Positions 37,592 to 46,825 of a stretch of 60,089 nt of DNA are shown here, in pieces (position 1 is the first letter of the stretch; the number at the start of each line of letters is the position of its first letter). The translations under genes were made by a program, and so were the position numbers. Below the pieces are notes generated by a model. It was not told the origin of the DNA. It ran no database searches and saw only the letters and a list, made by a program, of their open reading frames with translations. The DNA is taken from the NCBI GenBank assembly GCA_017446265.1, contig JAFSRD010000031.1, positions 1 through 60,089 on the forward strand, given 5' to 3'. Source of the DNA: Treponema sp. (lineage in GTDB: Bacteria > Spirochaetota > Spirochaetia > Treponematales > Treponemataceae).

Positions 37592-39562
37592 ATGAACGAA
37601 CATGCAATTAATGCAGTTGCAACTTCAGTGCGCAGTCTTTCAATAGACGCGATTCAAAAAGCAAATTCAGGTCATCCTGGCATTCCACTTGGTGCGGCAG
37701 AGCTTGCGGCTGTCTTGTATGGTAAAATCCTAAAGCATAATCCCGCAAATTCAAAATGGGCAGACCGCGACCGCTTTATGATTTCTGCGGGTCACGGCTC
37801 AATGTGGCTTTATGCGATTTTGCATATTGCAGGCTATGACGTGTCGCTCGACGACATTAAAAATTTTCGGCAGCTCGGCTCGAAGTGTCCCGGTCACCCT
37901 GAATATGGCATGACAGATGGCGTTGAAAACACGAGCGGTCCGCTCGGACAGGGCGTTGCGATGGCAGTTGGAAGCGCAATCGCAGAGACAATGCTTGCAG
38001 CTCGTTTTAACACGAGCACGCATAAAATTGTAGACCACTACACATACTCGCTCGTCGGCGAAGGTTGCTTGCAAGAGGGCGTTGCTTCTGAAGCGTCGAG
38101 TCTTGCAGGCCATCTAAAACTTGGCAAACTCATTGTCTTTTACGATGAAAACAGAATAACTATTGACGGTGCAACAGAAATGGCGTTTACCGACGATATT
38201 GCAAAGCGGTACGAAGCGTATGGGTGGCACGTGTTGCGCGGTTCAATGTACGAGCCGTTAGATATTGTCAAACTCGTTGACGAAGCGAAAAAATGCACTG
38301 ACAAACCGTCGCTCATCATGCTCAAATCTGTCATTGGAAAATATGCGCCGCAAGCGGGAACTGCCGCTGCACACGGTGCGCCAATCGGTGTTGACGGCGT
38401 AAAAATTGTAAAAGAAGCGTTGGGGCTTCCTGTCGATAAAGATTTTTACGTGCTTCCGGAGGCATACGACTACTTTGCTTCAACTAAAGACGCGCGCGCG
38501 CAACGTGAAGCACAGTGGCAAAAAGAATTTGACGCATGGTCAAAAGAAAATCCAGAGTTGCGAAAGCAGTGGGACGCGTTCCATTCAGATGCGCAGACGG
38601 CAGATGTACCTGACGTACCGTTTAAAGTTGGTGAGTCGGTTGCAACGCGCGCTGCGAGCGGCAAAGCGCTCAACATGATTGCGCACCGCTATGGCAATCT
38701 TGTCGGCGGCTCGGCAGATTTGACGAGCCCCAATCAGACAAAACTTGAAAACTGCGACGGCACATACACGCCAGAAAACCGCAAGGGCCGCATGATAGAA
38801 TTTGGCATTCGCGAGTTTGGCATGGCAGCAATATGCGCGGGAATCAGTTTGCATGGCGGCTTGCGGCCATTTTGCGCAACATTCCTCGTGTTCAGCGACT
38901 ACTTGCGGCCATCGTTGCGCGTTGCAGCGCTTATGAAAAAGCCTGTCATCTACGTGTTCACGCACGACTCAATCTACGTAGGCGAAGACGGTCCGACGCA
39001 TCAGCCAATTGAGACGCTTGCTGCGCTTCGTGCAATTCCTGACGTGCAAGTGCTCAGACCAGGCGATGCGGAGGAGACAGTTGAAGCGTGGAAGATGGCA
39101 TACGAAAGCAGCGACCATCCTGTATGTCTTGCGCTCACGCGGCAAAATCTTGCCGTTTACGAAAAAGCTGACCCTGATTGGAAAAATACAATCCGCACTG
39201 GTGCATACATTGTGCAGGAAGGAAGCACGCATCCCGACATTACGGTGCTCGCTTCCGGTTCTGAAGTCAATATGGCGCTCGCCGCTTCGCGCATGGTGCA
39301 AGGCAAAAGCGTGCGCGTTGTTTCGGTAATCGATGAAAAGCTTTTTGCCGCGCAAAATGCAATAATCCGCGAAAGAATTATTGGAGATGCAAAGCGCGTT
39401 GTGGCGGCAGAAGCGGGCGTGGGACTAGAGTGGCTTGAATTTGTCGAGAGCCGAAATGACATATTCTGCATCACGCAATTTGGCGAATCTGCTCCAGCGG
39501 CAAACGTGGCGGCGCATTTGCAGTATACCGCTGAAGATTTTGCAAAAATGCTTGTGCAATAA
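37592..39562 (+). CDS. tkt: Transketolase
   Basis: 656 aa, full length. ThDP- and Mg-dependent transfer of two-carbon ketol units in the non-oxidative pentose phosphate pathway. N-terminal motif SGHPGIPLGAAEL. The ThDP-binding signature (GEGCLQEG, then FYDENRITIDG) has GEG in place of the usual GDG. The pyrimidine domain has RFIEFGIREFGM-type MIEFGIREFGMAAI and HDSIYVGEDGPTHQPIE with the catalytic His. Cytoplasm. 36 nt after ptsN. Confidence 0.97.
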   Translation: MNEHAINAVATSVRSLSIDAIQKANSGHPGIPLGAAELAAVLYGKILKHNPANSKWADRDRFMISAGHGSMWLYAILHIAGYDVSLDDIKNFRQLGSKCPGHPEYGMTDGVENTSGPLGQGVAMAVGSAIAETMLAARFNTSTHKIVDHYTYSLVGEGCLQEGVASEASSLAGHLKLGKLIVFYDENRITIDGATEMAFTDDIAKRYEAYGWHVLRGSMYEPLDIVKLVDEAKKCTDKPSLIMLKSVIGKYAPQAGTAAAHGAPIGVDGVKIVKEALGLPVDKDFYVLPEAYDYFASTKDARAQREAQWQKEFDAWSKENPELRKQWDAFHSDAQTADVPDVPFKVGESVATRAASGKALNMIAHRYGNLVGGSADLTSPNQTKLENCDGTYTPENRKGRMIEFGIREFGMAAICAGISLHGGLRPFCATFLVFSDYLRPSLRVAALMKKPVIYVFTHDSIYVGEDGPTHQPIETLAALRAIPDVQVLRPGDAEETVEAWKMAYESSDHPVCLALTRQNLAVYEKADPDWKNTIRTGAYIVQEGSTHPDITVLASGSEVNMALAASRMVQGKSVRVVSVIDEKLFAAQNAIIRERIIGDAKRVVAAEAGVGLEWLEFVESRNDIFCITQFGESAPAANVAAHLQYTAEDFAKMLVQ

Positions 39563-39593
39563 AATTATAAAATGGCGCCTATAGGATATCGGT

Positions 39594-40079
39594 ATGAAAA
39601 CAATTGGACTTATTGGTGGAATGAGTTGGGAAAGCACCGTTACCTATTATCAAATTATAAACAAAACGATAAAGAAAGCGTTAGGCGGTCTTCATTCGGC
39701 AAAGATTCTTTTATACAGCGTGGATTTTGATGAGATTGAAAAATATCAAGCGCAGGGAGAATGGAATAAAAGTGCCGATGTGCTGTCAGATGCTGCCGTA
39801 CGGCTTGAAAAAGCAGGTGCAGATTTCATAATTATCTGTACAAACACAATGCACAAAGTCGCTCCGCAAATTGGCAGCCGCATTTCAATTCCAATAATCC
39901 ATATTGCAGAGGCAACAGCAGAAAAATTGAAAGAAAATGGAATGGCGACAGTCGGACTTTTAGGAACAAAATACACGATGACGCAGGATTTTTACAAAGA
40001 AAAACTTGTGCAGGCAGGCATAAAAGTAATCGTTCCAAATGGCGATGATGTGGAAGCAGTGAATTCTATAGTAGATTAA
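39594..40079 (+). pseudogene. Aspartate/glutamate racemase family, truncated at the C-terminus
   Basis: 161 aa; full members have about 230. The start MKTIGLIGGMSWESTVTYYQ and the first catalytic Cys (Cys82 in ICTNTMH) are perfect, and sequence similarity continues up to IVPNGDD. It then stops after NSIVD. The missing ~70 residues normally hold the second catalytic Cys (GCTEI/L motif), so racemisation by the two-base mechanism should not be possible. The next gene begins 17 nt on, so the 3' part seems deleted. Could retain binding activity; more likely a remnant. Confidence 0.75.
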
Positions 40080-40095
40080 ATCAACAGGTATTCTG

Positions 40096-41136
40096 ATGGT
40101 TCGAGTGCTTTATGCGGGAAGTCCTGACGCTTCTGCAAAGACATTTTCACTGCTTGCGCAAAATGCAACCGACTATGAAATTGTCGGGGTGCTTACAAAT
40201 CCTGCAAGCGCACAGGGGCGGCACAAAACACCCGTACCAACGGCTGTAGCAACTGCCGCCGGCGAACGAGGCATTCCTGTTTTTACGCCGGAGCATCTTG
40301 ATGCTGCATGCCGCGAACAGATTGCCGCAATCAGTCCCGACATACTTGTATGCTTTGCATATGGTCATATTTTTGGACCGAAATTTCTTGCGCTATTCAA
40401 ATGTGGCGGCATCAATCTTCATCCGTCGCTGTTGCCAAAATATCGTGGCGCCACTCCGGTAAACGCGGCAATTCTAAACGGCGATGCGCAAACGGGAATC
40501 ACTGTACAGCGTCTTGCGCTTGCTATGGATGAGGGAGACATTCTTGTTCAGGAAATCGTTGCGTTGCATGGCATGGAAACTGCCGGTTCGTTGCTTGACT
40601 ATTGTGCGCTCCGCGGTGCAGAACTTATTAAAAATGTGCTTGTGCATTGCGCAAAGTATGGCGTGCTGCCCAATGGAACAGCGCAACAAGGCGAAGCGTC
40701 ATATACAAAAGTGATTGCAAAAGATGATTGCCGCATCGACTGGGGGAAAAGTGCAAAAAAAATTGAGGCACATGTGCGTGCATATTCGCCTGTGCCGAGC
40801 GCATGGACGCTTGCAGATGGCGAGCAGTTGAAAATACTTGAAGCACATGTTGCGCTAGGTGACGTGGAACATGGCGCAGACGGGGAAAACTTCGCGTGTG
40901 AGGCTGGCACCACATATGGCAGAAATGATGCTGCGTGGAAAAATGGTAGTGCTGGCAAAAATCTTGCTGCACCGAGCGGCACTGTGCTTTCGTTTCACAA
41001 AAAGCATGGCATCTTTGTGAAAACAGGCGACGGTATGCTTGCCGTTACAAAGTTGCAGAAGCAAGGCAAAAAAGCGATGGATGCCGCCGCATTTATGAAT
41101 GGTGCGCGCAATTTTGTGGGAATGCAATTGCACTAG
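40096..41136 (+). CDS. fmt: Methionyl-tRNA formyltransferase
   Basis: 346 aa, slightly longer than the usual ~315. Formylates Met-tRNA for initiation, using 10-formyl-THF. Catalytic Asn107, His109 and Asp145 are in INLHPSLLPKYRGATP and MDEGDIL. The C-terminal OB-like domain has a Gly/Ala-rich insertion at ~255-290 (HGADGENFACEAGTTYG). Deformylase def is not adjacent. Starts 17 nt after the racemase remnant, probably in one transcript. Confidence 0.95.
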   Translation: MVRVLYAGSPDASAKTFSLLAQNATDYEIVGVLTNPASAQGRHKTPVPTAVATAAGERGIPVFTPEHLDAACREQIAAISPDILVCFAYGHIFGPKFLALFKCGGINLHPSLLPKYRGATPVNAAILNGDAQTGITVQRLALAMDEGDILVQEIVALHGMETAGSLLDYCALRGAELIKNVLVHCAKYGVLPNGTAQQGEASYTKVIAKDDCRIDWGKSAKKIEAHVRAYSPVPSAWTLADGEQLKILEAHVALGDVEHGADGENFACEAGTTYGRNDAAWKNGSAGKNLAAPSGTVLSFHKKHGIFVKTGDGMLAVTKLQKQGKKAMDAAAFMNGARNFVGMQLH

Positions 41137-41195
41137 ATGCATGGACATGCCTTTAATTGCTATGAGTGTGGGGCATTTTATATTTTCAGTATGCA

Positions 41196-41224
41196 TTGCA
41201 ACGATGCGTGTGAAATTTTATAAT
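41196..41224 (+). promoter_or_regulatory. Promoter ending 6 nt before the lipoprotein ATG
   Basis: TTGCAA (41196-41201) and perfect TATAAT (41219-41224) with 17-nt spacing. The expected first transcribed base is near 41231, which is the A of an ATG with no Shine-Dalgarno. Confidence 0.65.
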
Positions 41225-41230
41225 ACTGCT

Positions 41231-42250
41231 ATGATGCATTTTGAAAAAATGAAAAGCTGCTCTTTTCTGCGCGCGTTGTTTTATACGCGTAGCGTGCGCA
41301 TGGGGGCGGTTGTTTTTTTTGTGTGCGCGTTGCTTGTCTCGTGCGGAACAGCTGCAAAAACAGACGCGAACGGCTGGCATCATGATTTTGATGCCGCAAA
41401 AAAGATTGCGCAAAAGCAGCACAAAAATATATTGCTTGTATTTTCAAATGCACGCGCATATGCGACAGAGCGAAACACTGTGCTGCAAGAAACTGTTTTC
41501 AAACGAAAAGAATTCGTTGACGCAGTTTCAGATACGCTTGTGCTTGTGAACATCAATTTTTCTGATGATGAAAGCGCAGCGCAGCGAGAAAAAAAGGCGC
41601 AGCTTGTGCTCATGTATAATATTGTCGATATGCCTGCTGTTTTTTTGTTGACAGGTGAAGGCTACTACCTTGCTCAACTCATCTACGATAGCGCGTATAA
41701 TTCGCCTGAATTATATGCGCGCATGGTGAAGGAGCGGCAAACTGAAAACGAAACGATTAGCAGTGCAGTGGAGGTGCTCAAAAAATCACGTGGGGCGGAA
41801 AAAGTGCGCGCCCTCAATGCGCTGTATGAACGCATGCCTAACGGTTACGGCTGGTGTCTCCTCGATGTCATTCGTTCCGTGCCAACGCTCGATAAAAAAA
41901 ATGAAACAGGGCTTGTGCCAAAATACGTGCTTGAAGCGGCAACGGCAGACGCGCTTTTTGCGTTTTCAAAACAAGATGTAGCAGGCGCGGCGCAATGCTT
42001 TGTGGATGCTGCAATGTCGAAAAAACTTGACGCTGAGCATGTACAACAGGCGTATTATCTTGCAGGCACTATGCTTGCTTCTGGCGGTTCAACCGATTAC
42101 GATGCAATACTGCGTTATTTTCAACTTTCATGCAATGCCGCGCCTGAAAGCATGCACGCAGAAAACATTCGACAGACAATAACGCATCTTGAAACGCTCA
42201 TTGCAGAAGAACGCGCAGCGCAAGCTATACGAGCAGCAGACGCAAAGTAA
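41231..42250 (+). CDS. Lipoprotein with thioredoxin-like domain lacking the CxxC motif
   Basis: 339 aa from ATG 41231; ATGs at 41234 and 41249 are alternatives. Hydrophobic VVFFVCALLVSCGTA gives lipobox LVSC (Cys38 in this numbering). The following ~110 residues resemble the DUF255/thioredoxin-like fold: DFDAAKKIAQKQHKNILLVF, then MYNIVDMPAVFLLTGEG with the cis-Pro, but where redox proteins have WCxxC this one has NARAYATE. It is therefore unlikely to be an oxidoreductase. The C-terminal half is helical, TPR-like (AAQCFVDAAMSKKL). Role unknown, probably periplasmic. Confidence 0.75.
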   Translation: MMHFEKMKSCSFLRALFYTRSVRMGAVVFFVCALLVSCGTAAKTDANGWHHDFDAAKKIAQKQHKNILLVFSNARAYATERNTVLQETVFKRKEFVDAVSDTLVLVNINFSDDESAAQREKKAQLVLMYNIVDMPAVFLLTGEGYYLAQLIYDSAYNSPELYARMVKERQTENETISSAVEVLKKSRGAEKVRALNALYERMPNGYGWCLLDVIRSVPTLDKKNETGLVPKYVLEAATADALFAFSKQDVAGAAQCFVDAAMSKKLDAEHVQQAYYLAGTMLASGGSTDYDAILRYFQLSCNAAPESMHAENIRQTITHLETLIAEERAAQAIRAADAK

Positions 42251-42252
42251 TT

Positions 42253-43539
42253 ATGGAAGCAGAACCTCCTGAAAATGTATTGATAGTTTTACTCGTTGTA
42301 GCGACAGTCATTTTGCTGTTGCTTTCCGCGCTCTTTTCAATCTCTGAAAGTTCATTTCTTTCAATGAACAAATTGCATCTCCGCATAAAACAAAAGGGCG
42401 GCGACAAACGTGCAGTCCGCGTAAGCCGCTTGCTCAAACAAAAAGATATGCTCATCAATACGCTGCTCGTTGCAAATGATTTAGTAAATATTTTGCTCTC
42501 TGCAATTCTTGCCGCTGTTGCGCTTACGCTTTTTGGAGAGCGTGGTGTTGGCATTGCCGCGCTTGTGACAACACCGCTCTTATTAATTTTTGGCGAAATC
42601 ACGCCGAAGTCTCTCTCTACGCGCAATCCCGATTTTTTTGCATATGGGCTTTCAGGATTTGTTGCAGCGAGCGTGGCAATTTTTAAGCCAGTGTCACGCG
42701 TGTTTACTGCTGGAGCGCATACGGTGCTTCATCTTTTTGGCATAAGCACAAAACCGCGCGCGCAGTCATTTACAGAAGAAGAAATCAAAACGTTTATCGA
42801 TGTAGGCGCTGAAAACGGCGTGCTCGAAAAAACTGAAAACGTTATGATGCGCAGGGTGTTCAAGTTTACCGATTTAGAAGTGCAGGACATTATGCTGCCG
42901 CGTACAAAAATCATTGCGCTCCGTAACAGCGCAACGTATTACGAAATTCTTGAGACTGCGGAACGCACGCACTTTTCACGTTTTCCTGTTTTTCGCAAAG
43001 ATATTGACGACATTGTTGGCGTGCTGTACATAAAAGATTTGCTTGCATATAAAACAAACCCTAAAAGATTTACCATGCATAATGTGATGCGTGAGCCGCT
43101 TTTTATACTTGGCACAAAAAAAATGTCTTCAGCGCAGCACATGCTTACGGAAAACAGGCAGTCGCTTGCGATTGTCATCGACGAGTATTCTGGTACTGAC
43201 GGCATTATCACACAAGACGACATCTCGCAAGAGATTTTCGGCGTAACAGAAAAAAATGCGCGCAACAAGACAGCACATGTCAAAATAAAAAATACAAGTG
43301 ATTTTATTGCACACGGCAGCATGCTTTTGCGTGATGTAAACGAGCTGTTGCATATTTCGCTAACCTCTGATATGAACGAGACGCTTGGCGGTTGGCTCAC
43401 TGAAAAAATTAATAATCTTCCACAAGCGGGAGATTGCGTCATATCTAATGGCTACAGGTTTGTTGTGTTGTCAATCAAAGAGCGCAGCGTTAATAATGTG
43501 CACGTAACATGCATTGAATCAGAGGGAACGGTGCAATGA
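42253..43539 (+). CDS. CNNM/CorC-HlyC family membrane protein, copy 1
   Basis: 428 aa. Order of domains: DUF21 transmembrane domain (residues ~10-180, with SALFSISESSFLSMNKLHLR), a CBS pair (~200-320, QDIMLPRTKIIALRNS and IVIDEYSGTDGIITQDD), and the CorC_HlyC/transporter-associated domain (~340-428). Family members export Mg or Co, or act in cation homeostasis; older names are hemolysin C or TlyC, without proof of hemolysis. Two nt after the lipoprotein gene; four-base overlap with the next paralogue. Confidence 0.92.
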   Translation: MEAEPPENVLIVLLVVATVILLLLSALFSISESSFLSMNKLHLRIKQKGGDKRAVRVSRLLKQKDMLINTLLVANDLVNILLSAILAAVALTLFGERGVGIAALVTTPLLLIFGEITPKSLSTRNPDFFAYGLSGFVAASVAIFKPVSRVFTAGAHTVLHLFGISTKPRAQSFTEEEIKTFIDVGAENGVLEKTENVMMRRVFKFTDLEVQDIMLPRTKIIALRNSATYYEILETAERTHFSRFPVFRKDIDDIVGVLYIKDLLAYKTNPKRFTMHNVMREPLFILGTKKMSSAQHMLTENRQSLAIVIDEYSGTDGIITQDDISQEIFGVTEKNARNKTAHVKIKNTSDFIAHGSMLLRDVNELLHISLTSDMNETLGGWLTEKINNLPQAGDCVISNGYRFVVLSIKERSVNNVHVTCIESEGTVQ

Positions 43540-44828
43540 TGCGCATAATTATCATTCTGCTAGTGTTGCTGCTGTTCGTCGCGCTTATCGCATTTTTTGC
43601 AGCATCTGAAACAGCATATCTTTCGCTTTCAAAAATAACGCTGCGCCACCTTGTGCAGAGCAACAAGCGCAATGCAAAAACTGCGCTGCATCTTCGAAAC
43701 GACATTGACAAACTGCTTACACTCGTGCTCGTGGGTACAAATTTTTTCAACACCGCATCAGCATCGCTTGCAACAGCACTTGCAGTTTCGCTCGTAGGGC
43801 AAAGCGGCGTAGGCATTGCAACAGTTATGATTACTTCGCTTGTCGCAATTTTTGGCAACATTGTTCCAAAAACTGCCGCCGTGCTGTATCCTGAAAAAAT
43901 TGCGCTCACGTTTGCGCCTGTTCTTAGCGCGCTCACAAAAATATTTTTTCCCATTGTGTGGTTTTTCTCGCAGATTGCGCGTGGCGTTTCATATGTTGCA
44001 GGAGCATTTTGGCAAACTACTGGCGATGAAGTGACTGAAGACGACATAAAAATGCTCATTCAAGTGGGGCTTCGTGAAGGAACGCTTGAAGCTGACGAGA
44101 GCAAAATGCTCACCAAAATATTTGAGTTTAGTGATTTAAGCGCGCATGACATTATGAAGCACCGTTCATTTGTTAATGCCATTTCTGTGAGCAATACGAG
44201 CAACGAAGCCGCAACGCTGTTTTTGTCGTCAGGCTGTTCGTGCGTGCCTGTGTACGAACATTCGCTTGATTCAGTTGTCGGTGTGCTTGATTATAAGGCA
44301 GTGCTTTTTGCGTCGAGCAAAGAATTTGAACGCAGTGATTTTATTAAACGCAACATGACTGATGCGCTTTTTGTGCCTGAAACATTTACCGCGCTTGAAG
44401 TGCTTTCGTCATTTAAAAAAGCGCACAACGATTTTGCCGTAGTACTCGACGAGCAAGGATGCACTGCAGGAATCGTTACGTTGGATGATGTCATGCGCGT
44501 CGTGTTTGGCCGCATGACTGACGAAAACGCTACGAGCGATATTGCACCCGAAGCACGCATAAAAATTATCAATACATTGGAATACATTGTGCCAGGCGAC
44601 ATGAAGCTTGACGATGTAAACGAAATTATCAAACTGCATTTGGAGTCCGACGATTTCAACACGCTCGGCGGCTGGTTGCTTGAAAAATTCGGCTATCTTC
44701 CGAATGCAGGGGATGTGCTTGTAGATGGCACTACTATATACATTGTGGAAGACCAAGCGCGTCGGCGCATACTTTCTGTGCGCATTAAAAAAGGCGTTGA
44801 CAGAGTGCGAAAGCATTTCGCAAAATGA
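43536..44828 (+). CDS. CNNM/CorC-HlyC family membrane protein, copy 2
   Basis: 430 aa, same architecture as its neighbour: DUF21 (AFFAASETAYLSLSKITLR), CBS pair (AHDIMKHRSFVNAISVS; VVLDEQGCTAGIVTLDD) and C-terminal domain (LEYIVPGDMKLDDVNEI). The ATG overlaps the previous stop (ATGA). The pair is a tandem duplication, and the copies may form a heteromer. It is convergent with the - strand omptin gene, 22 nt apart, without an obvious terminator. Confidence 0.92.
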   Translation: MMRIIIILLVLLLFVALIAFFAASETAYLSLSKITLRHLVQSNKRNAKTALHLRNDIDKLLTLVLVGTNFFNTASASLATALAVSLVGQSGVGIATVMITSLVAIFGNIVPKTAAVLYPEKIALTFAPVLSALTKIFFPIVWFFSQIARGVSYVAGAFWQTTGDEVTEDDIKMLIQVGLREGTLEADESKMLTKIFEFSDLSAHDIMKHRSFVNAISVSNTSNEAATLFLSSGCSCVPVYEHSLDSVVGVLDYKAVLFASSKEFERSDFIKRNMTDALFVPETFTALEVLSSFKKAHNDFAVVLDEQGCTAGIVTLDDVMRVVFGRMTDENATSDIAPEARIKIINTLEYIVPGDMKLDDVNEIIKLHLESDDFNTLGGWLLEKFGYLPNAGDVLVDGTTIYIVEDQARRRILSVRIKKGVDRVRKHFAK

Positions 44829-44850
44829 GGTGCGCCGACTTCTCCGTACA

Positions 44851-45843
44851 TCAGAAAGCAAAGCGATATGTGCCGCCGAGAGAGATGTCAGCGTAATTGA
44901 AACTTGCGCCGCCTTTTGCTGCAAGCAAATTCCATGTATTAACAGACAATGCTCTATATGTTTTGCCTTGCACGATTTGTGAAAATATCCACGATGCGTC
45001 TAAAAAAATTGAAAAGTTTTTATTAAAATTAAACACGACAAGCGCGCGTGGTTTATACGCAGATAAGACTCCATGAATGATGTCTATATTGTAGTGTTGC
45101 TTATTATTACCATAGTGGTGGTCAAGTGACTGGACGTATAGATACGGTGAAAGCGAAAACGACAACGTTAGCGAAAGGCGATTATTGATAAATTTCATCT
45201 CCATGCCGCACCCAAGCCATGTGCGCACTGTTTCGCGCATATAATCTATGCCAGCAACTTTTTCATAAAATTTTGTACCGTTTCCATCCCACGCGCCTTT
45301 TTCCAATACAGCAGCTGTATTCCAGCCTTCGCCATACCAGCCGTATCCGTTGCGCGCCTCCATTGCTATGTACTCGTAGTCAATGCCGCAAAAAAATTGG
45401 AGCGCAAATGTGTCTTGCGGACGAAACGTATATGCAAATGTTCCGCCGAATGAGTATGATGAAGCGAGCGAGTTTTCATGAATTGAGTAAATGTTTTTTA
45501 CGCTGTTTAAGTTGAGCCAGTCTGAATCGTCCATGTTGCCACACCGCATGGGAATGCAGCCTTGTCCATATGCCGAGAGCGAGAGCCATTTCCATGCTAT
45601 TGCAAGCTGCCCTCCGTAATGGAAAATCGGTTTTATTTCCCAGTTGAGCTGACTTAATTTTTTGTATTCGCCATCTGCATTTTTATTAAAAACGTATTCT
45701 CCGAGTTTTCCTATATGCAAACCCAAAATAGGTGAAACTGATATGCTCCAATTTTTTGCAGATGCGTTTGTTGAAAAACACGCGGCAAAGACAATGAGTA
45801 AAAAATTAATAATTAATAATTTTACTTGCTTATGCTGTTTCAT
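44851..45843 (-). CDS. Omptin-family outer-membrane protease
   Basis: 330 aa from the ATG whose complement is at 45841-45843. Cleavable signal (LIINFLLIVFAACFSTNASA) then a beta-barrel pattern ending in Phe (GGTYRFAF), typical for OMPs. Active-site residues of OmpT/Pla are all present: Asp106 and Asp108 in GNMDDSDWL (OmpT Asp83, Asp85) and Asp241, His243 in SLDHHYGN (OmpT Asp210, His212). Omptins cut surface peptides between basic residues. The gene start overlaps the end of the pseudouridine synthase gene by 14 nt, so they probably share a transcript. No Shine-Dalgarno stands out. Confidence 0.8.
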   Translation of the reverse strand: MKQHKQVKLLIINFLLIVFAACFSTNASAKNWSISVSPILGLHIGKLGEYVFNKNADGEYKKLSQLNWEIKPIFHYGGQLAIAWKWLSLSAYGQGCIPMRCGNMDDSDWLNLNSVKNIYSIHENSLASSYSFGGTFAYTFRPQDTFALQFFCGIDYEYIAMEARNGYGWYGEGWNTAAVLEKGAWDGNGTKFYEKVAGIDYMRETVRTWLGCGMEMKFINNRLSLTLSFSLSPYLYVQSLDHHYGNNKQHYNIDIIHGVLSAYKPRALVVFNFNKNFSIFLDASWIFSQIVQGKTYRALSVNTWNLLAAKGGASFNYADISLGGTYRFAF

Positions 45844-46585
45844 TGAGAGGGTCTGCCTTGTATAGTTTGGCAAGTTGCTTGCGAGTTGCATCCATATCTT
45901 TTTGATAGGGCGCAGTAAACGTCATGTACTCGTTTGTGGTCGGATGTAAAACTGTCAAGCTGTATGCGTGGAGTGCAAGACGGCTCAAAAGCGGTTTTTC
46001 TGCAAATTCGTCTCCATTCCATGCCCGCTTTATTTCGCTCAAGCGCACTGGTTTTTGATTGCCGCTATAAAGCGGGTCGCACACAATATGCACGCCGTTT
46101 GCGGCAAGGTGCGCGCGTATTTGATGAGTGCGTCCAGTTTTTGGAACAGCCTCAATCCATGAGTACGCGCCGCACACACAGAGCAATCGGAAATCGGTGA
46201 TTGAATATTTGCCGCTTTTTTTGTTTACAACAGTACGATGACGCGCATCGCCGTCGGGAAGCAATGGAAGCGATACATGGAGATTTTGCCATAGCGGGCG
46301 GCCATATATGAGGCAGTGGTATATTTTTTCAACACCTCTCCTTTCAAACTGCTGCGAAAGTGAACGGTGCGCCTGTTCATTCCGTGCATATACGATAACT
46401 CCCGATGTATCTTTGTCAATGCGGTGCACGGCAAACAATTTGTCAAATTCTTTTTCAGCGAGTATGTCGAGACGCGGCGCAGTTTCATCGTATCTATCGC
46501 TTGCCACGAGCAACCCGCTTCGCTTGTTGAGCACGGCGATGTCATTGTCAGAGTAGAGCACTGTGTAATCGGGAATACTATGCAT
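45830..46585 (-). CDS. RluA/RluD-family RNA pseudouridine synthase
   Basis: 251 aa from the ATG at 46585 (complement), chosen because the -10 box predicts transcription to start there; the ATG 6 nt upstream (46591) is an alternative. Catalytic Asp57 in HRIDKDTSGVIVYAR; the further motif GRTHQIRAHLAANG is diagnostic. No N-terminal S4 domain, so closer to RluA/RluC-type single-domain enzymes. Target uridine (23S rRNA or tRNA) cannot be read from the sequence. Confidence 0.9.
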   Translation of the reverse strand: MHSIPDYTVLYSDNDIAVLNKRSGLLVASDRYDETAPRLDILAEKEFDKLFAVHRIDKDTSGVIVYARNEQAHRSLSQQFERRGVEKIYHCLIYGRPLWQNLHVSLPLLPDGDARHRTVVNKKSGKYSITDFRLLCVCGAYSWIEAVPKTGRTHQIRAHLAANGVHIVCDPLYSGNQKPVRLSEIKRAWNGDEFAEKPLLSRLALHAYSLTVLHPTTNEYMTFTAPYQKDMDATRKQLAKLYKADPLNETA

Positions 46586-46591
46586 GGTCAT

Positions 46592-46620
46592 AGTATAACG
46601 GAATGAGGCGCACTCTGCAA
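46592..46620 (-). promoter_or_regulatory. Promoter of the pseudouridine synthase-omptin unit
   Basis: On the - strand TTGCAG (46620-46615) and TATACT (46597-46592) are 17 nt apart. The -10 ends 7 nt before base A of ATG 46585, with no Shine-Dalgarno between: a leaderless arrangement. Confidence 0.6.
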
Positions 46621-46683
46621 AGAGAGGAATTTTATTTAGCTCTTTACACACATGCGTTTTTTGAGTATCATTATTTAACTGAC

Positions 46684-46754
46684 GCGGCTGTAATATAGCG
46701 GTAGTATACGAGCTTCCCAAGCTTGGTGTAGGGGTTCAACTCCCCCCAGCCGCT
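46684..46754 (+). tRNA. tRNA-Gly (anticodon CCC)
   Basis: Acceptor GCGGCTG (46684-46690) pairs with CAGCCGC (46747-46753). Anticodon stem CGAGC/GCTTG around TTCCCAA gives anticodon CCC. T-arm GGGGTTCAACTCCCC. CCA is not encoded. Confidence 0.92.
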
Positions 46755-46825
46755 AAACATTAGTTGTTCCAAAAATAGACATTGTGAAAATCGGTAGTGC
46801 TGCTGTGAGTCGTGGGAGTTGAACC
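46733..46825. repeat. Inverted copy of the tRNA-Gly T-arm downstream of the tRNA
   Basis: GGTTCAACTCCC (46733-46744), part of the tRNA T-arm, recurs as an exact 12-bp reverse complement at 46814-46825. The following bases to ~46880 (GCGAAGCGAGTGCCGAG and similar purine-rich text) read like a dispersed intergenic repeat rather than a gene. No gene is supported between 46755 and 46893. Confidence 0.5.

Noticed and set aside
42253-44828. Naming the CNNM pair as hemolysins
   Set aside because: The hlyC/tlyC label is historical; DUF21-CBS-CorC architecture points to cation homeostasis and hemolysis is not shown by sequence.
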